Below, in pieces: positions 21,273 to 26,563 of a stretch of 64,000 bases of DNA. Numbering within the stretch: the first letter of the stretch is position 1; each line of letters starts with the position of its first letter. The notes beneath the pieces were generated by a model. The model was not told where the DNA came from. It did no database searches and saw nothing but the letters and a program-made list of their open reading frames with translations. The position numbers were made by a program, and so were the translations under genes. The DNA is from Mermis nigrescens (Eukaryota > Nematoda > Enoplea > Mermithida > Mermithidae): contig JAVLUZ010000154.1 in assembly GCA_036768485.1 (NCBI GenBank), forward strand, positions 34,182,973 to 34,246,972. Direction: 5' to 3'.

Positions 21273-21619
21273 TTTCTACCAACTATTGCATCAGCTAACA
21301 AACTACCAGCTATTGTAAGTATAGGAGTAAGTAAAAGAGGAAGGAAACCACCTTCCTGTATTATAATATCTTTCTTTTGTTTTGTAGTTGCCTGCCTATT
21401 CTTTGCCAGGTATCTTATTTGATTCTGATATCTTCGAAGTTTATTTATATCCTTCTCAGCAAAAGGAATATTACCATTCAGAAAGTTGTTTGCACAGTCA
21501 CAGAGACAAAGGATTTGATCTTTGCTGGCAGTATTTATAATAGCGGTTCTTTGAGGTTTTTTTGCTTGACTTAGGAGATGTAAACAACCAATATTGCGTG
21601 TTAATCGTTCTTTACCCAT
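21269..21619 (-). CDS. Conserved small Polinton protein with hydrophobic C-terminus (116 aa)
   Basis: The start was taken at ATG 21619 (MGKERLTR); the longer frame needs a TTG. It carries the pattern CLCDCANNFLNGNIPF, KLRRYQNQIRYLAKN, then KKDIIIQEGGFLPLLLTPIL and a hydrophobic tail, which matches a small protein conserved beside the ATPase in many invertebrate Polintons. The function is unknown; the hydrophobic C-terminus (~93-110) could be membrane-associated. A canonical TATA-like box lies at 21641-21652. It overlaps the ATPase stop by 8 bases (ATGGGTAA). Confidence 0.72.
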   Translation of the reverse strand: MGKERLTRNIGCLHLLSQAKKPQRTAIINTASKDQILCLCDCANNFLNGNIPFAEKDINKLRRYQNQIRYLAKNRQATTKQKKDIIIQEGGFLPLLLTPILTIAGSLLADAIVGRK

Positions 21620-22262
21620 TTTTTGTTGCAATGTCTCTACTAGTATTTATAGATTTTTGCACATAAACAGTTGGATGAGGGCTAAAAATATTTGTTTTAA
21701 GCCTGAGCTCATCTCTAGTATTTTGAGTTAGATCAATTAAAAGGTAACCATGTGGCTGAGAAGTAGCATCTGAATAGGCTTCTAGAAAATATTTAGCGTT
21801 GGCAGGATAGAGCTGCCTAGACAGCATTTGTGCCTGTAGCTGATCAGCAGGGTGTTTGAATAAAACTATATAATCAGAGTTGATGCGTGAAGTTCTTAGA
21901 CCATCAAAGAAAACGTTTTGAACAATGTGTATAATGCTAATGTTCCAATGATGACAACTCCTCGTAAAAAGTTGAACAATCTGGGCATTACCCTTGCTCT
22001 GTTGCATAAGATCATCGAGAATCAAAAGTTGTGGCACATGACTGAATTGTTTCAAGTAATTAAAATCAGGAAGCCCTTCTATAAATAAAACATCATTTAA
22101 TTTTTTATAAAGAGGCTGATTTTCTGCAAAGCACCACCAAATCTTTTTGATTTTAATATCAATCAAGTGTGCTCTTTTTTCAATTAATCGCGTGACAAAT
22201 GTTGTTTTGCCAGACTTAGTTGGTCCTGAAACAAGGCAGGTGAAAGGATGTTGGAACATCAT
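21612..22262 (-). CDS. FtsK/HerA-type DNA-packaging ATPase (216 aa)
   Basis: The Walker A motif SGPTKSGKTT is at residues 12-21 and the Walker B motif LLILDDL at 79-85; the hydrophobic run before the acidic pair is typical of packaging ATPases of Polintons and related viruses. Conserved extras include HWNISIIHIVQNVF and YLLIDLTQNTRDELRLKTNI at the C-terminus. It pumps genome DNA into preformed capsids using ATP. It heads the leftward structural block. The divergent TBP gene starts 46 bp away, and two TATA-like boxes occupy the shared intergenic space. Its last residues (KSINTS) are encoded by the promoter box of the next gene. Confidence 0.9.
   Translation of the reverse strand: MMFQHPFTCLVSGPTKSGKTTFVTRLIEKRAHLIDIKIKKIWWCFAENQPLYKKLNDVLFIEGLPDFNYLKQFSHVPQLLILDDLMQQSKGNAQIVQLFTRSCHHWNISIIHIVQNVFFDGLRTSRINSDYIVLFKHPADQLQAQMLSRQLYPANAKYFLEAYSDATSQPHGYLLIDLTQNTRDELRLKTNIFSPHPTVYVQKSINTSRDIATKNG
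21641..21652 (-). promoter_or_regulatory. Canonical TATA-like box for the 116-aa gene
   Basis: The minus strand reads CTATAAATACTA about 22 nt upstream of ATG 21619, inside the ATPase coding region, where it encodes SINTS. Confidence 0.75.
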
Positions 22263-22270
22263 GGTTATAG

Positions 22271-22280
22271 GTATAAATAT
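22271..22280 (+). promoter_or_regulatory. TATA-like box for the TBP gene
   Basis: The plus strand reads GTATAAATAT, about 28 nt upstream of the ATG at 22308. It faces away from the ATPase promoter in the same short intergenic gap. Confidence 0.7.
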
Positions 22281-22292
22281 AAGTTTATCATG

Positions 22293-22304
22293 AAGTATTT
22301 ATAG
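22293..22304 (-). promoter_or_regulatory. Canonical TATA-like box for the packaging ATPase
   Basis: The minus strand reads CTATAAATACTT, 31 nt upstream of ATG 22262. Confidence 0.8.
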
Positions 22305-22307
22305 AAA

Positions 22308-22826
22308 ATGGTAACTATACAGAACATTGTGCTGACTACAGCACTACCAAATACGCTGAATCTAGATGATATCTACCCTAAATTGCCAAATACTGCGCAA
22401 TACAATCGCTCGAAATTTCCAGGCATCATATTTCGATTACCTCAGGCAACATTGCTGATTTTCAAGTCGGGTAAAATTGTATGTGTTGGAGCTAAAACTA
22501 CGCAAGAAGGCGAAAATACGATAAAGACATTCATTTATATACTGAAGATGGAGAATTCCATGTTGAAAATAAAGCCAGTGCTGTTTGTTGGCTCAGCTAA
22601 CTTGGGATATCGCATTGATCTTTGTAAGTTTTATGAGCTGGTGAAAAGGAAATGCATGTATGAAGTAGAATTATTTCCCGGATTAGTATACAAATTTAGA
22701 ACAGTGACCTTTTTACTCTTTACAAGTGGGAAAATGATTCTCACAGGTGCAAAACACAAGCATGAGTTGCATATAGCATATAAAATAGTTTCAACAATGC
22801 TTGAGAAATGCAACTTAGATACGTAA
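22308..22826 (+). CDS. Element-encoded TATA-box-binding protein (172 aa)
   Basis: It is a two-repeat TBP core with little else. Repeat 1 covers about residues 5-80 (NIVLTTALP, LLIFKSGKIVCVGAKTT); repeat 2 covers about 89-166 (KPVLFVGSANLGYRIDL, VELFPGLVYKF, FLLFTSGKMILTGAKHKHEL). Eukaryotic TBPs read SGKMVCTGAK and ELFPGLIYR...SGKIVLTGAK at these places. All four phenylalanines that intercalate and kink the TATA box are present (Phe37, Phe52, Phe123, Phe138). TBP nucleates transcription complexes at TATA boxes. Inside this element it probably recognises the element's own CTATAAATACT boxes (inference). It is intronless, divergent and placed between viral ATPase and integrase genes, so it is not a host exon. 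Confidence 0.9.
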   Translation: MVTIQNIVLTTALPNTLNLDDIYPKLPNTAQYNRSKFPGIIFRLPQATLLIFKSGKIVCVGAKTTQEGENTIKTFIYILKMENSMLKIKPVLFVGSANLGYRIDLCKFYELVKRKCMYEVELFPGLVYKFRTVTFLLFTSGKMILTGAKHKHELHIAYKIVSTMLEKCNLDT

Positions 22827-22837
22827 TATTCCAAATT

Positions 22838-23122
22838 TTACAAAACTACAAAACAATTTCCAAACTTTACAAAAAATATTCCAAACTTTACAAAAAATAT
22901 TCCAAACTTTACAAAAAATATTCCAAATTTTACAAAAAATATTCCAAACTTTGCAAAAGTACTATGCTTAAGCACGTAAAATTAATTCCAAACTTTACAA
23001 AAAATATTCCAAATTTTACAAAAAAAATTCCAAACTTTACAAAAAATATTCCAAATTTTACAAAAAAATTTCCAAACTTTACAAAAAATATCCCAAACTT
23101 TACAAAAAATATTGCAAAGTGT
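22838..23122. repeat. 21-bp tandem array between TBP and integrase genes
   Basis: About a dozen units of the form TTCCAAACTTTACAAAAAATA, some varied by one base, sit between the convergent 3' ends of TBP and integrase. A non-repeat spacer (CTATGCTTAAGCAC) interrupts it near 22965 and recurs in the relic element. Because 21 bp is seven codons, one plus-strand frame stays open across it (118 codons from 22808), encoding KLYKKYS- then NFTKNIP-type units. Coding is doubtful. Confidence 0.85.
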
Positions 23123-23143
23123 AAAAATCTGGCCTTTAGACGT

Positions 23144-24202
23144 TTACAACTTTATCAGGTTTGAGACCCAGGAATCAAACTTTTCTGGGTACCCTCGCCA
23201 GCGCACTAAATAATCAGTTTTATTGCCTTTCTTACGCGTTTTCAAAATCTTTTCAACAATAAACAAGTCATCCGAGGATATATCAATTTTTTGCAGTTCA
23301 GGTTCGTAAAAAATACCCTCAACTTTTTCGCCCATTTGGTCTTCTAAAACGTAAACGGGCGGTGTGCGAGCAAACCTCTCCTTAATTATGAAAAACTCCT
23401 CTGTCCAGTTGGGCCAAAATCCTTTCTCAAAAGCGCGCTTAACTTTACTCAGTCGGACTTTATCACCAATATTAAATTTAAAAACAACGTTCTGTTTATC
23501 AATCCTAAATGCTTTATTTAAAATTTCCGTCTCATTTTTAACTGTAACATTAGCTGGCGAGGTACCTATCGTACGATGCTTGGAGTGATTATAGTTTTTC
23601 ATCAAGTCGGGTAATACGTCAATAAATTTATATGAATTGCTCTTGGTGAAGTACCGCCACATACGTTCTTTAAGCGTGCGATTAAAACGTTCAACTACGC
23701 TAGCCTTCATTTCGCTTTTAGTCGTGAAAAAATTGATAGATTCAGATTTAAGAAATTTTTGAAATTCTTTGTTTGTAAATTCGGTCCCTGCGTCTGTTTG
23801 CAGCTTGTACGGTTTTCGATTTGATGAATGCAAAATGCTTTGAAAAGCGGTCAGAACATCTTTTGAACTTTTAGATTTCAAAGGGATGGACCATGCGTAT
23901 TTTGAAAATATGTCTATGCAATTCAAGAGATACTTAAAATTATCGTTAAACTTGCTTAAGGACTGCAGATCTACAATATCACATTGCCATTGCTCATCAA
24001 TGCTACTTACTAACACTTTATTTCGAGAATATCTCTTGAGGGCGGGTTTGTGTAACGTGTAGGTGGGCTGCTTTTCCAACCATTGTTTCACGTAGGACCG
24101 GTCTATTTTTGGCTTTACTTTTTTAGCCCTCTCATATAGCTGTTCCACGCTACTATATCCCGTTTTAGGGTCGTAATATATGTGCTTTAACACTTTTTCC
24201 AT
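23144..24202 (-). CDS. Retroviral-type (RVE) integrase with chromodomain (352 aa)
   Basis: The integrase core shows the DDE triad: Asp75 (QWQCDIVDLQ), Asp137 (LQTDAGTEFTN) and Glu171 (VVERFNRTLKERMW), with 33 residues between the last two, normal for the family. A C-terminal chromodomain at ~312-351 (FIVEKILKTRKK, YLVRWRGYPEKFDSW) probably directs insertion to modified chromatin. Polinton integrases join the linear element DNA into host chromosomes. An N-terminal helical region (~1-65) is present, without an obvious HHCC finger. The ORF is intact. A variant TATA-like box lies at 24229-24240. Confidence 0.93.
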   Translation of the reverse strand: MEKVLKHIYYDPKTGYSSVEQLYERAKKVKPKIDRSYVKQWLEKQPTYTLHKPALKRYSRNKVLVSSIDEQWQCDIVDLQSLSKFNDNFKYLLNCIDIFSKYAWSIPLKSKSSKDVLTAFQSILHSSNRKPYKLQTDAGTEFTNKEFQKFLKSESINFFTTKSEMKASVVERFNRTLKERMWRYFTKSNSYKFIDVLPDLMKNYNHSKHRTIGTSPANVTVKNETEILNKAFRIDKQNVVFKFNIGDKVRLSKVKRAFEKGFWPNWTEEFFIIKERFARTPPVYVLEDQMGEKVEGIFYEPELQKIDISSDDLFIVEKILKTRKKGNKTDYLVRWRGYPEKFDSWVSNLIKL

Positions 24203-24228
24203 TTTTTAAACATTTTATAACAGTCCAT

Positions 24229-24240
24229 CTATTTATTAAC
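24229..24240 (-). promoter_or_regulatory. Variant TATA-like box for the integrase
   Basis: The minus strand reads GTTAATAAATAG, about 27 nt upstream of ATG 24202. It is a weaker match than the other boxes. Confidence 0.45.
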
Positions 24241-24249
24241 ATCATTCTG

Positions 24250-24260
24250 TCTATAAATAA
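24250..24260 (+). promoter_or_regulatory. TATA-like box for the polymerase-N-like gene
   Basis: The plus strand reads TCTATAAATAA, 31 nt upstream of ATG 24292. Confidence 0.7.
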
Positions 24261-24291
24261 CGATTAGTAAGTATGTAGTTTTAATTTGAAA

Positions 24292-25065
24292 ATGGAGCAG
24301 TACTTTGAAGTACATGAGCTCCCACACATTTCTGTTCGTAGGTTTAGGACAACCGCTAAGGCATTTTTGTTGCGTTTCAAGAAATGCCCTAATCTCTTTG
24401 AGATTTTCGAACAGATTTTTGAAAAAGCTATTAACCTGATGTTGCGTGGCTGTCCTTATGACAGTATGGTAGGCATTGAAATTAGACAGCCAAGCCTCTA
24501 TACGCCTGTGTTAGTACCATTCACTCAACGTCAATACATAAATGCTGACAAGGTTTTGAGTATTATAGAAAAGGTGGCTCAGTCCCAAAAAGACTTTTGT
24601 TTAAGTGAAGACTTGACTTTCAAAGTAGTTCTGGTGGACAAAAAACCCCAAATGGGTACCGGTTATGACTTTGAAGTAGGTGACTTTTGCAAAAATGGTG
24701 GGGCATATATTAAAATCACATCAAACGATAATTTATCATTAGCCAGAGCTGTTGTAACAGGTATAGCAAAGCTAGACAACTGCCCTAAGTGGGAATCTGT
24801 TCGGAAAGGTGACAAAGGACGGCACACTCTGCAAAAGCAACTTGCATTAGAGCTGATGCACAAAGCTGATCTAAGCATTAATGACGAGAAATATGGACTT
24901 GAAGCTATAGACAAAATTCAAAAGAGTCTGGTGCCAGACTACCAAATAAAAGTTTATCATGGCAATATTTTGTACTTTCAAGGGCCTGAGGCTGAGAAAG
25001 TAATTCACTTGCACGCTGCTAATAATCATTATGATCTAATAACAAAAATGCCTGAGAAGCCCTAG
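24292..25065 (+). CDS. Stand-alone N-terminal module of Polinton PolB ORF (257 aa)
   Basis: Start at ATG 24292 (MEQYFEVHELPHISV). The sequence follows a pattern I know from the region N-terminal to the exonuclease/polymerase of invertebrate Maverick PolB ORFs: a VLVPFTQRQYINADKVLSII segment, then KITSNDNLSLARAVVTGIAK (compare NxDxLCLARAI), DYQIKVYHGN, and NNHYDLITKMP (compare HYDVITSM) at the end. The ORF then stops. In relatives a cysteine-rich segment, 3'-5' exonuclease and polymerase palm follow; none of these motifs occurs anywhere in the element. The module's biochemical role is unclear; it may act in replication or be kept for another use. Two hairpin/T-run signals follow its stop. Confidence 0.7.
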   Translation: MEQYFEVHELPHISVRRFRTTAKAFLLRFKKCPNLFEIFEQIFEKAINLMLRGCPYDSMVGIEIRQPSLYTPVLVPFTQRQYINADKVLSIIEKVAQSQKDFCLSEDLTFKVVLVDKKPQMGTGYDFEVGDFCKNGGAYIKITSNDNLSLARAVVTGIAKLDNCPKWESVRKGDKGRHTLQKQLALELMHKADLSINDEKYGLEAIDKIQKSLVPDYQIKVYHGNILYFQGPEAEKVIHLHAANNHYDLITKMPEKP

Positions 25066-25125
25066 GCTTGGCTGGCATCAATGCTGTAAGCAAATTGCTT
25101 CGCCAATGCGCTAGCAGGTTATTAG

Positions 25126-25148
25126 TGGTGGGCAACCACCATTTTTTT
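25126..25148 (+). terminator. Hairpin plus T-run after the polymerase-N-like gene (1)
   Basis: A perfect 6-bp stem TGGTGG-GCAA-CCACCA is followed at once by seven T on the plus strand, 61 nt after the stop. It could mark the transcript 3' end. The resemblance to intrinsic terminators is suggestive only. Confidence 0.4.
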
Positions 25149-25165
25149 ACACACACACACATGAT

Positions 25166-25190
25166 GCCTCTGAGAGGCGCTAATTTTTTT
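25166..25190 (+). terminator. Hairpin plus T-run after the polymerase-N-like gene (2)
   Basis: A GCCTC-TGA-GAGGC stem is followed within a few bases by a seven-T run, 18 bp beyond the first hairpin. An (AC)5 run separates the two. Confidence 0.4.
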
Positions 25191-25222
25191 GGTTTTTTTA
25201 TTTTTCAATTCAATCAAATCGT

Positions 25223-25549
25223 TTATAATACACGACTAACTCGCTCGTTTAGGCAATTTTCATACATGCTTTCCCATGTATTTTTGCCATTTTGATCGAA
25301 ATCTTGCCATAAATCTAAAATAGGCTCGATTTCACGATTTATTAGGCATCGTTTCACATAAAGCGCAAAATTCCAAAATGCTTTCCGATTATCGAGGCTT
25401 TTGCGATTTTCTTTGTATTCTTCAGAAAGCAAACTCCAAAAGCAGGAGCCAATGTTTTGTACATCGTGAGAAGTGATGTACCTTGTACTGGCTTTATCAG
25501 CCAACTTGGTCACAAAATGATTAAAACTCAATTCACCTTGAGAACTCAT
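25223..25549 (-). CDS. Orphan Polinton protein (108 aa)
   Basis: Not recognised. The protein is mainly helical-looking, tryptophan- and asparagine-rich (SCFWSLLSEEYKENRKSL, KAFWNFALYVKRCL, ILDLWQDFDQNGKNTWESMY), with no signal peptide, membrane segment or known motif. Its own TATA-like box (TTATAAATATG on the minus strand, 25579-25590) is about 30 nt upstream, which supports it as a real gene. Small genes near the integrase-side end of Polintons are often element-specific accessory genes; a role in host interaction is inference. Confidence 0.6.
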   Translation of the reverse strand: MSSQGELSFNHFVTKLADKASTRYITSHDVQNIGSCFWSLLSEEYKENRKSLDNRKAFWNFALYVKRCLINREIEPILDLWQDFDQNGKNTWESMYENCLNERVSRVL

Positions 25550-25578
25550 TTTGTAGATACTTTTTGTCAGATATCGCT

Positions 25579-25590
25579 CATATTTATAAC
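25579..25590 (-). promoter_or_regulatory. TATA-like box for the 108-aa orphan
   Basis: The minus strand reads GTTATAAATATG, 30 nt upstream of ATG 25549. Confidence 0.6.
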
Positions 25591-25591
25591 T

Positions 25592-25915
25592 TTACAAGCC
25601 ATTTTTCGCTTCTTCAACCTGTTGAGCAACATATTTCTTAATCACCATGTTCCCAGCCTCCTGGGATGCCCTATTATACTCACAACATCTTGGGCACATT
25701 TGAACGTTGAAATACCATTTTCCTGAATTTGTTTCAAAAACGTCTTTTTCAGACGAATTTTTTTGACAAAAATGACATAAATGTATCATGAGAGGGTACA
25801 TGGGACGCTCCAGATTCCTCCCGCATAACTCAATAGGCGGTCGTATTGTCCGCCCATAAGGTTTCTTTTCCTCATCCGTGAAAGGACGTTTTTTCAGTTC
25901 GATAATTTCCTCCAT
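25592..25915 (-). CDS. Zinc-ribbon-like small protein (107 aa)
   Basis: Two CxxC knuckles, Cys47-Cys50 (HLCHFCQK) and Cys74-Cys77 (QMCPRCCEY), 23 residues apart, make a zinc-ribbon-like fold likely. Between them lies WYFNVQM, typical of ribbon beta strands. The N-terminus is charged (EEIIELKKRPFTDEEKKPYG) and the C-terminus helical. Zinc ribbons are common in transcription factors (TFIIB, TFIIS) and viral late factors, so this could partner the element's TBP, but that is speculation from context. A canonical TATA-like box is at 25947-25957. Confidence 0.6.
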   Translation of the reverse strand: MEEIIELKKRPFTDEEKKPYGRTIRPPIELCGRNLERPMYPLMIHLCHFCQKNSSEKDVFETNSGKWYFNVQMCPRCCEYNRASQEAGNMVIKKYVAQQVEEAKNGL

Positions 25916-25946
25916 TTTGAAGTTTTAAATTAATAAAAGAATTAAT

Positions 25947-25957
25947 AGTATTTATAG
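25947..25957 (-). promoter_or_regulatory. Canonical TATA-like box for the zinc-ribbon-like gene
   Basis: The minus strand reads CTATAAATACT, 31 nt upstream of ATG 25915. Confidence 0.8.
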
Positions 25958-26002
25958 ATTTTGCAAGTCCAAAACGGCTTGGAAATTGGGGGTTGAACTT
26001 CT

Positions 26003-26063
26003 AGTCTAGAGCGGCGGTCTACCCCTTGAATGATTAAGATGCAGTAGACCGTGGACCTAGACT
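26003..26063. other. Imperfect 20-bp inverted repeat next to the right TIR
   Basis: Arms 26003-26022 and 26044-26063 pair as AGTCTAG / CGGTCTAC against their inverses, with a five-base internal mismatch and a 21-nt loop. The right arm runs into the TATA-like box at 26062. It could be an operator, a replication element or a structured leader; no further support was seen. Confidence 0.5.
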
Positions 26064-26070
26064 ATAAATA
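26062..26070 (+). promoter_or_regulatory. TATA-like box pointing into the right TIR
   Basis: The plus strand reads CTATAAATA. Its spacing to the ATG at 26095 (24 nt) is like that of other boxes in the element. Confidence 0.5.
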
Positions 26071-26094
26071 AATATTTCATCACACGCACTTAAA

Positions 26095-26217
26095 ATGGAT
26101 AATCCTGGCGCGAGCATTGTCAATTTAATGCTATTGCTTCGCCAGTCAACAAAATGCGCTTATTATAAATTCGCTGCCAATGCGCTTATTATATTCATCA
26201 TGTTTCAGTCTATGTAG
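26095..26217 (+). CDS. Possible 40-aa peptide reading into the right TIR
   Basis: A short frame starting MDNPGASIVNLMLLLRQST lies correctly placed behind a TATA-like box. It ends at TAG in the TIR after a hydrophobic segment (ALIIFIMF). No homologue is known to me. It may be a genuine micro-gene, the 5' stump of a lost gene, or chance. Most of it lies in TIR sequence, so the left TIR holds its 3' part without the promoter. Confidence 0.3.
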   Translation: MDNPGASIVNLMLLLRQSTKCAYYKFAANALIIFIMFQSM

Positions 26218-26563
26218 CTTCGCCAGTAATCCTTATTATAAATTCGCTGCCAATGCGCGATATTACCAGCTGCAAAAAATGCTTCGTCAATGCGCTTATT
26301 ACGCACACTGTTTCGCCAATTTTTTAATCGTGTAGGTATGCACCTTACAATATGTATGTTAATTCATTGGCTTGCTCAGCTTCCCCTTCCATGCCTCATC
26401 ATTGCGCCCTGAGAGAAAAGCCAGGGCGCAAGCCAGGGCGCTACTCCGCCTATGCTATAACACAGGAGAGGCTGCTGCTCTGCGATCGGGTGGGCGGGGC
26501 CTATAACACAAAACATAGCCGTATATACTTTGTGTTGCACCCTAGGGACGCAGGCTATACTAC
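26150..26563 (-). repeat. Polinton right terminal inverted repeat
   Basis: The mirror of 16852-17262, with a few substitutions and a 4-bp insertion near 26388. The outer end is CAGGCTATACTAC. Confidence 0.93.

Larger units (their letters stand above)
16852..26563. mobile_element. Polinton/Maverick (adintovirus-like) element, 9.7 kb, encoding a TBP
   Basis: Long terminal inverted repeats enclose a dense, intronless block: packaging ATPase, adenain-type protease, double-jelly-roll-type capsid protein, penton-like protein, conserved small proteins and a retroviral-type integrase with a chromodomain. This gene set defines Polintons/adintoviruses. Eight structural and packaging genes run leftward from 22262. 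TBP runs rightward, integrase leftward and the polymerase-N-like gene rightward. All principal ORFs are open. There is no room for PolB exonuclease/polymerase domains, which is unusual. No 6-bp target duplication was found outside the TIRs. Near-identity of the TIRs suggests recent insertion. Confidence 0.92.

Noticed and set aside
22308..22826. TBP as an exon of a host TBP gene
   Set aside because: Complete single-exon two-repeat gene, TATA-like promoter shared with a viral gene, placed between viral genes, and repeated in a second element relic.
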